This document shows positions 1 to 12,800 of a stretch of 64,000 bases of DNA, piece after piece (the stretch's first letter is position 1; every line of letters starts with the position of its first letter). The position numbers and the translations under genes were made by a program. The notes beneath the pieces were generated by a model. The model saw nothing but the letters and a program-made list of their open reading frames with translations, had not been told where the DNA came from and made no database searches. The DNA lies in assembly GCF_910592395.1 (NCBI RefSeq), contig NC_088314.1:6820001-6884000 (forward strand), written 5' to 3'. Origin of the DNA: Lineus longissimus. Taxonomy: Eukaryota; Nemertea; Pilidiophora; Heteronemertea; Lineidae.

Positions 1-2030
1 ATCACAGAAGACATTTTGTTTGACCAAATGATGAGATTGGATGGGTGGAGAGGAGACAGTCTGAGATATTTGCAGGTGACAAAGGACTGGAGAGGACATT
101 CGCATTCAGAAAAAAAGATGCAAATGGGTTCCGATTCGCTTGTGATGCACTCGCCGGAAAAAGGAACATTTCGAGAGGGTAAAATGACTGAAAAATACAT
201 ATTGGCTGTGGACGTCCTGGTAACAGACATAGCGCGCACCGACTTAGTTGTTGGCCGCAGTCCTACCTCATCATCTTAGTCCACCAAAATATTTTCTGCC
301 GTCGATCTCTGAATGCGAATGTCCTCTCTTGTCCTCAGCCACTTCGCAATATCTCAGACTATCCCTGCCTCCGTCGCCTCTCAACGCGAAAGTTCTCTCC
401 TGTCGGTCCTCAGTCACACCTCAACATATCAGGCAGTCACTGGACGTCTTCTGTAGAGCCATTTGCATTCAGGGGAGACCGAATACATCTCGAGAAAGCA
501 TGAGGTGTTAGGGGGTGGAGCGGCTTAAAGACAATGAGAAAAGGACGGAAGACAGTATGCATCCGCTTTTCGAAGCGACACCAATACGTTTTCGGGTACC
601 TTGAGCAGATGAGATAGGACAGAGGATAGTTGTAGAGGCATTGGCATTAAGAGGCGACGGAGGTCGTCCAGAGACAGCCTGATATGTTGGAATGTGAGAC
701 AGGGGGCATGAGAGGAGAGGACATTCGCATTCAGAGACGACAGGAGACGTTTTTTGATGGCATAGATGTTGAGATTGGACGGAGGACGTAGAAGCATTCG
801 CATGCAGAGATGACGGAAGACGTCCAGGGAAAGCCTGATATGCTCGGAGGTCACCAAGGACAGGAGAGGACAGTTGAATTCAGAGGAGACATAACGTTTT
901 GAGGTGGGAGAAGATGAAGAGATGGCCCAGAAGACAGTCGAGCCATTCGCATTCAGGGGCGACAAAAATTGTCCAGTGATAGCATAAGGTGTTGGGAGGT
1001 GACTGAGGACGCAGATGCATGATTTGCATTCAGAGGCGACAGAAGACACTTTGAAGTGCTTTAAAGACAAGGAGAAAAAGAACAGGAGACAGTACACGCA
1101 TTCGCTTTTGGAGGCGACAGAAGACTTTTTGAGGTGCATTAAGCAGATGAGAGACAGAAGACTGTACAAGAGGCATTCGAATGTAGAGGCTACAGAAGAC
1201 GTCCTGGGACACTACAGCCTAAGATGTTGGGCAGTAAGACAGATAACAGGAGAGGACATCGCATTCAGTGATCACAGAAGACATTTTGTTTGACCAAAAT
1301 GATGAGATTGGATGGGTGGAGAGGAGACAGTCTGAGATATTTGGAGGTGACAAAGGACTGGAGAGGACATTCGCATTCAGAAAAGATGATGCAAATGGGT
1401 TCCGATTCGCTTGTGATGCACTCGCCGGAAAAAGGAACATTTCGAGAGGGTATAATGACTGAAAAATACATATTGGCTCTGGACGTCCTGGTAACAGACA
1501 TAGCGCGCACCGACTTAGTTGTTGGCCGCAGTACTACCTCATCATCTTAGTCCACCAAAATATTTTCTGCCGTCGATCTCTGAATGCGAATGTCCTCTCC
1601 TGTCCTCAGCCACCTTCCAATATCTCAGACTATCCCTGCCTCCGTCGCCTCTCAACGCGAAAGTTCTCTCCTGTCAGTCCTCAGTCACACCTCAACATAT
1701 CAGGCAGTCACTGGACGTCTTCTGTAGAGCCATTTGCATTCAGGGGAGACCGAATACATCTCGAGAAAGCATGAGGTGTTAGGGGGAGGAGCGGCTTAAA
1801 GACAATGAGAAAAGGACGGAAGACAGTATGCATCCGCTTTTCGAAGCGACACCAGTACGTTTCCGGGTACCTTGAGCAGATGAGATAGGACAGAGTATAG
1901 TTGTAGAGGCATTGGCATTAAGAGGCGACGGAGGTCGTCCAGAGACAGCCTGATATGTTGGGAGGTGAGACAGAGGGCAGGAGAGGAGAGAACATTCGCA
2001 TTCAGAGACAACTGTCCTCTCCTGTCCTTT
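1..2030. repeat. Complex satellite, about 1.27-kb higher-order repeat with an inverted block
   Basis: The sequence at 1-739 recurs nearly base for base at 1270-2010. Inside the unit, degenerate monomers of about 75-85 bp carry the motif cattcgcattcag followed by a purine-rich stretch (for example near 727, 945 and 1366). Between about 290 and 480, and again at about 1560-1750, the motif appears as its reverse complement (ctgaatgcgaatg), so the unit contains head-to-head blocks. Open frames here have no codon structure of a gene and differ between copies through indels. The array probably continues to the left of the window. Confidence 0.85.
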
Positions 2031-2316
2031 ATAGTGTCATAGACAAGGGGTGTAATCAATGGATAGCCATTGGCTGGGGACTGGTGCTGCAACATATCTC
2101 ACAGGGTTGTCACAAGAATAACACAACTTCTGTATCAATTTACTTGCTCATTTATTTTTTGTATCAGAATATACAGGTATACATTATCGTTTTTACAAAG
2201 CTGTATCAAAGCACTACGACAATCAAGATTTTCAGATCAAATGTGAGGATACCAGTGCATAGCAAGATTACTAAAAAGCATTTTTTTATAATTTATAACA
2301 AAAAGGAGGGACATCT

Positions 2317-2562
2317 ATATATGAGTTTCACCTAAGACCATTTCTGAATATTAAAGATATATGAGTTTCACCTAAGACCATTTCTGAATATTAAAGATAT
2401 ATGAGTTTCACCTAAGATCATTTCTGAATATTAAAGATATACATGTATGAGTTTCACTTAAGACCATTTCTGAATATTAAAGATATATGAGTTTCACCTA
2501 AGACCATTTCTGAATATTAAAGATATATGAGTTTCACCTAAGACCATTTCTGAATATTAAAG
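2317..2562. repeat. 40-bp minisatellite, six copies
   Basis: Six head-to-tail copies of a 40-bp unit containing gagtttcacctaagacc start at 2317, 2357, 2397, 2437, 2483 and 2523. The copy at 2437 has a 6-bp insertion. Copies are more than 95 percent alike, so expansion is recent. There are no unique spacers, so it is not a CRISPR array. Confidence 0.95.
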
Positions 2563-3821
2563 AAACTGGAGATATAACTGTGGTCTTAAGCCACACAAAA
2601 TGTTCAATTTGGATAGACATTGGGTTGGTGACACCTAGTTTTCTGATGATCATGATGTCATATTCTGACTTGGCATTTGGAGTAGTTTTTAATGAAGTGA
2701 TCTTACATAGGTGACACTAGGGTACGTATTTTACCTACATTTACTAAAGTAGTGCACATCCTGTTATAAGTTATACGTATAGGACATCTACTTCAAGATA
2801 TATATCAGTGATTACCAAAGAATGTTCATTGCACAATGAATTTAGCTTGCATAAACTAACTAAACTTGAAGAACTAAAAGTGGTTCAAAACTACCCTGTG
2901 CACAGTGCAACTTTGACTGTGCCCTGTGACAGATCAAAACAGAGCGTTCTCAAAAATGCTACTACATGTATACATGTATTATCAAACACAACATGTCACA
3001 GAAGGACAGGGACATGTTCTTCAGAGAAAGACACAAAAATATTCACATGGCATTGGATCTACCGGTATTGATAGAAGGGCACATTATTTGAACAGGACTT
3101 TTAGCTGGAAGCTGTCCATAATCTGACTGATTGAAAGACCAAATTACATGTACTTCAGATCTTTCTTAATTGCAACAAGGTTTAATGAAACAGAATTGAT
3201 ACTGTAAGATAGGCACTGCTTGCTATTACCAGGATTAAATAAAGATATAGTCTTTATTAATTCTTACTATTACTGAGAGACAAATATATTACCCTTGCTA
3301 TCATTTTTCACATTAGTAAAATAAATTACTCAAAAAAAATTACATTGACCATCAACCTGAAATGTAAAAATGTCACACAAGGGGTGTCTATTCCAGTTAT
3401 TCCACAAATCTAATCAATTGAAATATATTATAGTGTTCGTTTACCATTTAGCGCAATATAATATGAAAGATAACAAATATACTTAAATCACAATCACCTG
3501 GTGCAGTAATAACGCAAAAATATATAGTCTTCCTGACAAATTTTATTTTTGGTTATACATATAGTCTAAAATGAAACTTGGACCACGAGATAAAAATTGT
3601 TACCCGTATACTGGTAACTGATGACAATGTGATATACTGGATATAAGAATACAATGTTTCACTCTCTCCACATTTGAGAACACCCTGGGACAATTTATTT
3701 CTTCGTTTGCAGCAGACAAAATATAAAATTGATGAAATTTTAGTATATCCTAAGGGGTTAACAAATAAAACATATGGTATGTGTCTACGTTATCTACATA
3801 TAAAAGCGACCAGATCCATCA
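2563..3821. other. AT-rich flank downstream of HDAC6
   Basis: About 1.26 kb without a supportable gene. It holds short acatgta motifs, the HDAC6 3' UTR and the likely poly(A) signal near 3694. I see no open frame with homology. Confidence 0.6.
3694..3699 (-). terminator. Candidate HDAC6 poly(A) signal
   Basis: AATAAA on the minus strand lies about 125 nt downstream of the HDAC6 stop codon (3822-3824). A second AATAAA lies near 3541-3546. The choice between them is unresolved without transcripts. Confidence 0.45.
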
Positions 3822-6800
3822 TCATAGATGTCCAAACTTGCTCAGGTGTGCAGACTGCTTAGCTGGAAGGAGGGCCTGAAAGACGAAATGGAAAAATGTT
3901 TGTAACAAAGGAAAATACTGTGACACTGAGTTCAATTTAAATCATACAGGGATGTCCGGTCACATTACCATCAGCATGGAGGTCAACGTATGACTTCATC
4001 TAGAACACAACGAGGCATCGCATTAGGTTGACCTTTGGAGTCAAACTCAATTGTTTCACACTTAAGCATGTTACGTTGTTAAGAAATTTCAATTTAATGA
4101 ACAATTTGTTAGACAAACTGCATCATGAGGGATGTTGTACATGTACATCGTGTACAGTACTACGTCAGTTCAACAGGGCTCACGAGTCAGAATTTGTATA
4201 TATGTATGTCGTCACAGTCGACAGAAGCTAGTGCTGTTAAAGCTGACTTCACATTATTGTCTTGCCGTTCGTGACCACGTGTCATGATTCAGTGCACGAG
4301 TGGCAACATCCCCTATTCATCCAGAAAGCATCTGAGTAACTATCTGAATGATTGAAGTACATATCTGCTTAAAGGTACCATACTCACATCATTATGAATG
4401 TAGTCATTGCAGGCATAGCACCAGATACTGAGATCAGCATAGCTCAACACGAGAGGATGTTCTGTGGCAATGCCATGGAACAACATGTGCTCATTCACAT
4501 AACGACTGCAATACACCTGAAATCACGGAGGATAAAACCTTTATACAATGTACTCGTGTTGCAAACCGTAGCAGGACTTTTAATTTTACCAGCAACATCT
4601 GATAAAAACAGTAATGCACTGGCATTAACTTAATCTGCCAAACCCGTCAAAAGTATAAGGTACATGTAGGCCCCTACTGTCTATGCATCAGGTTTTCAAG
4701 TCCTATGTCCTGTAGGTGTCTTAAACTGACAGTAGTATAGTGGTGTACAGTAATGTACAGGCAGTTACTGATCCTGACTGGATGACATTTGACAGATCCT
4801 GAGAATACACAGGGCCTTGGTACTATTGTCAATTTTCCATTCTACACTAAAGCATCCAAGGTGCCAGACCACAATAGTTCTACATGTAAAGGAAAAATAG
4901 GAAAGCAAATTCCCTCGACATACCTTATAACAGATCAAACACACCCAATTCTCACCAACGGCCTCACAGTCGAGACACGGGGCATTGGCATCGAGACCCT
5001 TGTCTGGGAGTGGACCTATCATGGACAGATGGGGACACCAAGGACGCGGCATCACAGCAAACATATGAGCATTCTGAAAACAAAACATCAGCATGATATA
5101 TTTGGCAAGTTATTTGAGGAAACCTCATTCACAGGCAAGGTTTTTCATAGAAACCTCATTCACAGACCAAACTTTCATGAAAACCTCATTCATGGGCCAT
5201 GCTATCATGGAAACCTCATACACAGGACTGGTTTTTATCAAACGTCATTCACAGGCCAGGTATTCATTGAAATGTCATACACAGGTGAGTCTTTTATTGA
5301 AACTGGGTTCATTAAATGGGGTTTGAAATCCACCCCCTGTTTCCACCCTGAGCTTACATTAAAATAACAAGAGTGACTGACTGTGAGCCAGTTAGGAGCT
5401 AGGACAGAAACTGATGAATGACTTACTGGGTCATCACTGATACCTCCTAAAAGTTCACCCACAGTGGTCTGTCCGGTCACACCACCACAAGCCCCGGCCT
5501 CATCCTCAAGAGACTCCACCTCGGGAGATGTATCTGCCGACCCTGGCTGAAGTGGTTTGGATATATCCAGTGACCCGCTTGTACTTCCCTCTTGTTTCAT
5601 ATTGTCTTCCACTGAAATCATGAAACGAACAGATAATGGTGATAAATAATGGCAAGTATGGTTTCCTCATTCAGTCAATTCAAGCCTCAGTCCAATGATG
5701 GATTTTACCAAACATCTGTGTGTGCACCAGTCAACTCTTAAAATACTATGCAACGGCCCCCAGAACTTATCTGTCTTTATCCTACTCACCGGAGACCTTT
5801 GACATATCTGTAATCAAACCTTCCATCTGGAATGATTCCTCAGTGTGAGTGCTTGTGTCACCAGCCGTAGAACTAGAAAAGAAGAGAGAAGCAGAAAGTT
5901 TATCAAATATCAAAATCATCCCCCATCTGGGACTTTAACAGCTTCAGCTAGCAGTCACAAGTATCCAGTAAAGGTTTAAAGTCTGCAATATAGGCCTACA
6001 TGTACCTAAATTTGATATAATGTTTTTACAGCCACAGTCTACAGAACAACTGACAATCACAACTTAGAGAAAAAACTTTCAATACTCTCTTACCTTCTTT
6101 CTGTAACATTTGAATCTGTGTCTGTGGTGCTGGCTTCATCAGTCAAACTGTCATCACCCAACTCAGACTTGGCACTGCGGTGTTTGATTGGAGCAGGAAG
6201 ATCCACTGAAGAAGGGACATAGAAATGCTTTCGACGTGTTGCATTATAAAAGAGCAAATACACTTAATCGCCAAATTTCAGTCAGTACTTTAGCTTCATG
6301 GATTTTGCAGATAAACACAATAAAGGTTATTCAAAAACAAAAGTGGCTCTTCTTATGTGACTCTCTTAACACCTTCAGCGCCGAACCACGTAGATCGACG
6401 TGGCCCAAATCCCCCTTCTTTGAGCTGGTTATCGGAGTCTCATGGACTTCATGAAAGAACTACGCCATCGCCATCTTCAGGGGAAGGTAGGAACTGAGTC
6501 TTTTCAGTTCCTACCGTGCCCTGAAGATGGCGATGGCGTAGTTCTTTCGTGAAGTCTTTCAGTTCCTACCTTTCCCTGAAGATGGCGATGGCGTTGTTCT
6601 TTCATGAAATCCATGAGACTCAGATAACCAGCTCAAAGAGGGGGGATTTGGGCCACGTGGATCTACGTTGTTCGGCGCTGAAGGTGTCAATACTGCTGGG
6701 TTTTTTTAGGATTGGGTTGAGTATAGACTGTTTTTAAAGTCTTTCAAAATATGAGCTAAACTGTATAAGTATGCAATGTGCTTCTTGTCACGACAATCAG

Positions 6801-9800
6801 ACAATCGTTCCAAAAATAATTCTCACCCCTGTATTGCAAGCATGTCCAATATTTTGAGTGTGCATCTTGGACATTGCAAATGGACTCAACGTGTCTGAAA
6901 TCAGAGCAAAAAGACATCAGTGTCAATGAAATTTCTTTGAGTAAATACCACAGACCAACTTCAGCATATTACATTATTCATTCAGAATGTGCAGACATCA
7001 AAATAGCAGTATGGTGGGGTGAGTTATTAACATATTTACTACTCCACGTGAATTTTTCCAAATTCCACCCCATCACATGTAAAAAATTAAGTCTTCAGGG
7101 TGACTCCCTTAACACAAACAAATAAGCCCACATATGTTGTGGACTGTCATGACAGCCTGTGACAGTCAGCGCCATGTCACAGCGGCCATAGTTTTAACCA
7201 GACTTACATATCACTTGGCCGGTGTTCCAAGTTGAGAGGCGGGCAAGGATCGCCCAGGAGGGTGTGGGTACACATGGCCATCGACTCGGATATTGACGTC
7301 AAGTTGTAGCCGCCCTGAAAGCAGTCAATGGCATATTGTGTCAAAGAAATGAGTGCCTCTCTCATTTAACAAAGAGTCTGGCCCAACCTGGTATGAGAGA
7401 TCAAGTATAGACCATGCTGGTACGATGCAGTAGTGACACTTAAATGAGGATTCAGATTATTTCAAGTTTTGAGTTTGAACTGCAACAAAACTCTTCTAGT
7501 TGCCAAGTCAACATGCTACACATAATCTAAGAGAAGCATTATCTACGAGAACCAATAAGAATATCTTACCTCTAATGCTAATAAGACTTTTCCATTTGCG
7601 AGGGATGATAGCATATGTGTCATGTGGGCATAGCCCTCTGGTGTGACGTTACAGCCTCCAAGTGGGTCACCACGGGCTGCATCAAAACCAGCTGACACCA
7701 GCACAAGTTCTGGATCGAACTGGAATAAAATGGTAAGATTGTACACACAGCCGTTGATTTTTAAGGCACCCATTGTACATGTAGTGCATCTTAAACCGAA
7801 TACAATAAAGCACCTTGAGAAATGTAGTTGCTCAAAAAAAGTGAGCACCATTATTTTCAAAAGCGAACAAGAGGGACACAGACATGGTTCATCGACATTC
7901 CATCTCCAATTTTCAGAAAGATCTATAGCAAACATGCAGAGATTTACCTCATAAGCTATTGGCATTATGACCTGTTGGAAGGCAGCCAGGTACTCCGGGT
8001 CACCAGCACCACGCTTATTCCAGGGTATATTCACGTTGAAGCCCTCGCCCGGACCTCGGCCGACCTTGACGTAGTCTCCATCCAGACCACTAGGGAAGAA
8101 GAAGCCATACTCGTACCTGTGGATGGACATGTAAAGGACGGAGGGGTCTTCCTCAAACATGTGCTGGGTACCATTTCCGTGATGGATGTCCCAATCAAGG
8201 ATCAGAACCCTGAAAATGAGAAAACAAAATAAGGGCCTGGTCGTTCAGAACAAATTTTGTTGCTTACACTGAAATTAACTTAACTCGGCGTTACCTACTC
8301 CAGAGTTGTCAGCATTTTGATTCAGAAGGCTCATTCTTGGTTTTCTGTGCAACATCGCCACAAATCAGAATGGCATTTTCTCGTGAGATAAACTATGTTA
8401 TGTTGCAGTAATGAGACTGATCTTTTGTCAAAGAAGTATGTCTTACCTTTCTAAATTGTACTTTTTCTGAGCATATCTCGCTGCCACTGCCACAGAGTTA
8501 AAGAAACAGAATCCACAAGCTTTACTCGATTCCGCATGGTGCCCAGGAGGTCTGATGATGCCCAGGCCATTCTGGCACTGACCGGTCAGGACGTGGTCTA
8601 CCACATTTAGCAGGGAGCCGGCAGCTAGACTAGCACATTCATGAGCATCCTGGAACAGAGCAGAAGAAGTGTCATTATTGTGTCTCCTGAAACTCCTTTC
8701 AAACATCCTAGCAGGTGTTTTTAGACAGTATGCTTCATATTCTGCTCACCACATCTCATTTACATTCTATGAAATTGACACATGAATCTTCACAAACCTC
8801 ACCTGTGAAAGATATACGGAGTTGTACCTATCCTCAAGGTCAATGAGGTCTCTAGGTTTCATGTTTTTCATGCACTGTATTTCTTCGATGTAGGCGAGTC
8901 TGTGCACCAGCTCTAGCTCTTCCGTGGTAGCAGATCTGGACTGAAAATGGAAGAAGACCTAGAATTATCCTAGCAGTATGCCTTTGTGTTTTATCACTGA
9001 ACAAAAAACCCAAAACACCATTGAGAGGAAAGCACATACGCCGTAAAGAGAGACACAACATCCATACAAACCTTAAGTTGCACCACCCGATCCAATAACT
9101 TGTATTCTTCGTGTTTGTCAAAGATTCGAGAAATACGATCTGGACGTTCAGGGTGGCCACTGAAAATCAAGAAGTTCAAGTGTAAGAAGCGTAAAACAAA
9201 AACGTGTTATTCTTATGAAGCTGGAAGGATGTTTTCAACATTCATCAGTTCTTTTCATAGACTACGAGTTACTTTGAATCTAGTCTCACGGAGGAGAAGC
9301 TAGTCTAACGGAGGAGAAGCTGTCCAACACTGTAACTAAGTAAAGTTAGACTTACAAATGTATAAGGCAGTGTTTCTGTCTAAAGTTAAAAGTTAAAGTT
9401 CAACAATCTACAGCACTACAGCTCAACGCACTTCCAGCATCTAAGAATGCTGTGGGGATATTAAGGTGGGCTAAGCGCATAAAATTGACCATCGAATTTT
9501 GAGAACAAGATTTCAAGAGTACCCCCCGACTGTTGACAGTTACTACATGAGATGTCTCCTGAATACATGTAGCTAAACTTTGAAGGGGTTTTGAAATTTG
9601 CCCAAAGTGTCCCTTTGGTGTATACAATCGTCAAGACACTAGCAGACGAGCCCTTCTGTACCTGATACAGGCATGTTACATGTTACTTAAACTTACTTAT
9701 ACACTGCGTTCCTATGTTTCCTCATGGCTTCGTCGTAAACAAGGCACGTTCTGTCTGGCGGCACTGCCAGGTTCGTCTCTTTGACAAGCTGCTCCAACTG

Positions 9801-12800
9801 CCAGTCTAAGAACATGTTGGTCTCTTTTGGCAGGACGGGGTAGCAGTTCGTCAGCTTGTATCTGTCTGGTTTCTCTTCGTCTTCACTGATGGAGGAAAGA
9901 TAACATACACGTAGGTTAGAATTTCAGCTAGTGAGACCTAGGTTCAATGATACATCTAAATTTCGTATCAGAATTTAGAAAGCCAGACGACATAAATAGG
10001 CTGTACTGAAAAAAACTTACTGTGTATGGAAAATGTCCTCTACCTCACTTGGCTGACCAGGGTCAAGGTTTCCTTGGTAACGTAAACAGTTCCAATATGG
10101 CCGCAGAGCCTTGATGCAGTTCAGTATGGTGTTGACCACACTGCGTTCTGGTTGCTTCAAAGGCCCAACACTTGGACAAGGATCACCAAGTAGTGTCCGC
10201 AAGGTCAGTGCAGCACCTTCTGATAACGACTTCAGACAGTAACCACCCTAGAGAAGAAGAAAGATGATTGGCAGGTTAAAAGAGTGTCGGAGAAACCATG
10301 TCAGATATCAATAGTCAGGCTTGCATTCTACTCTATTGGCCATAGAAAAGGGTTACAGCCAATGGTCAAGAAGGAAGAAATGGAAAGAGGCAACACTGCA
10401 TTTAGTTCCTTTACATATTCAGTGGAACCTTCCTTAGTGGACACCCTCTATTTTAAAGGATACTTCCTAATCAGGACACCTCTCTATTACAGACAGCATA
10501 TGACAGTCCCAAGAGTGTCCTTATAAGGAAAGTTCTCCTGTAGATAGTTACCTCCAGGAAAACACAGACTTTTCCATCGGCCAGTCCCATTAGCATGTGG
10601 GTCAGATGAGCATAGAATGCTGGCGTAACCTTCATCATCCCCTGGAGAGAGAAAAATGCACTCAATTTAACACCAAATATCTCCAGCATTCAATGACAGA
10701 AACCAATATTCTGATTATCCATTGTATAGTACCCCCAGGTATATGGCACGGCTTAACCCGCCGGCCATGAGGGAATTCCTTTATGGCCCAGTGGTTGGCG
10801 CGTTGGCCCCAGAGTGGAAGTTAAGCAACGTTGAGCGCGGTCAACCTTCGGATCGGTGACCGGCGCGTACAATACATCCATTCATGAGCTGATAGAGTTC
10901 ATCTATTTTGTTCGTAACGTTCGTAGGATATCACAAATGGATTGAGGGCAGATATTGAGTCCTTATAGTATCACAGATTAAACCACAGACAATTTGAAAT
11001 GCAGCTTAGCGGCCATGACTGACAGTGAGAAAGGACTTAAAACCAATTCTCTGAACCCCAGTCTTACCTTTTCATCACCAAGAGCAGAATCATAGCCTGC
11101 TGATACCAAAACTATCTCGGGTCTGAACTAAAACAAGAGGACAGATGAATGTGACAATGCTACTGATATTCCCACCATGAAAAGCCACACATGCAGTAGA
11201 CAACTTAAAGGGGAATATAGGCAAGGCTCTCAGTGTTCAGTTGACAATTTTCAAAAACTGAAAGTAAGGTGGGGGTACAAATTGTATAATCGATTTAGCA
11301 TGTCACGGAATCACCACCAATATTCCCCTTTAGAGATGTCAAAGTGACAGTCAAAACGTGCAAAGAGAAACTATAACCACCAAATTTTTAGATTTCTTTT
11401 TTGCGAATAGCGACAATTTCTGAAAGAAACTATATTTTCACGCTTTTATTTTAGCTCTTTCCGGTTTTTTTCAAATAAAAATTTGGTGGTTTACAGTATG
11501 AGACCGCTAAAGCAGACTATACCTCAGGGCAACCAAGGGCTGCGTCATAGCCGGCTGACACTAAAACAAGCTCAGGATTAAACTGAAAGAAAAATAACGA
11601 TATAATTTACAGCCATATCTTTTGACTATTGATTCAAACTGTAATTTTAGTACCAGACTACATGTATATATGAGAAAGAGTAAACAGTTGATTACTGAGG
11701 ACATTTTTATGATTGTGTGACATCGGCCCCTATGCAAGTTCCTTTTTTGAATGAATTAGTTAAATCATTGGACTCACCTGGTAAGCTATTGGGAGAAGCA
11801 CTTGTTGGAATATAGCAAGGTATTCACTATTTCCTACACCGATCTGGAAAAGCAAAATCAGATGATTTATAGAAAAGATTCCAGCCGACAAATCAAATAC
11901 ACTGAAAACATTTGAAAGTTCATTCAAAAGAAGCAAGCCAATGAGCTCTAGCTTGGCACTGATGTGGACCTGCATCACCAAAGATTCAAGGATAGGCATC
12001 TGTATCAAAATGAAGCTTATTACCTCAGTTTATATGAACATGTGAATATCTCCATATGACTCAAAAAGCGACTTAAAGCCAGTGATGGGTCACAGTTAAA
12101 CAAACAACTCACTCCAAAATCAAAACATAGCTTACCTGATTAAGAGGGACGTTTATGTTGTAACCTTTGCCTCGTCCTTCCCCAATAAAATCATAATTGG
12201 ATTCACGTAGGTTCGGCCAGAATGTGCCATTTTCATAACGATGGATGGAAAAATACAGGATGCTGCAAAAAAAAGTTGAAATTCAGTTGGTGTGTTGCAG
12301 CTTGGTAGTCAAAAGATATCCCCCAGCCGTAAGCAGTCCTTCACATTGGTCGTTGGCCATCAAGTTTTGTTAGGGACATGTAGCTGTAATCAACAGGCCT
12401 GTCTCTCTGTACAGAGGGGTCCTCGCCCAGCCTTTTTGAGGTCAATACGTAATATATTATGGGGATCAGTAATGGGGACTGGGGATCCAATAAAGCAAGA
12501 AGATTTATTCTCTCAGGGCTTAACAACTACTATCAGCAGCCTGTTGGGGTACCAAGCGGATCCAGGGGGCACCTGACAGTTAGGATACCTAGGGCGAACC
12601 TGGCTGCACACCCAACCAGCTTGGTGCAAAAAAAACCTCATACAACTGACCATCAATGATATCAAAACTCCTCCTTCACACATAATGGAGATATCTACTT
12701 ACTTTGGGTCATCATAGAATTCACGCTGCGTCCCTTGGCCATGGTGCACATCCCAGTCAACAATCAAAATCCTGTAGACATAAAGACAATATATCATTCT

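Noticed and set aside
16-1782. Paired open frames of 86-87 codons (16-279, 1290-1550, 248-511, 1519-1782) as genes
   Set aside because: They are copies inside a satellite with no signal, domain or splice structure; the pairing reflects the repeat.
2317-2562. CRISPR array
   Set aside because: The repeats are contiguous with no unique spacers, and the surrounding DNA is animal; it is a minisatellite.
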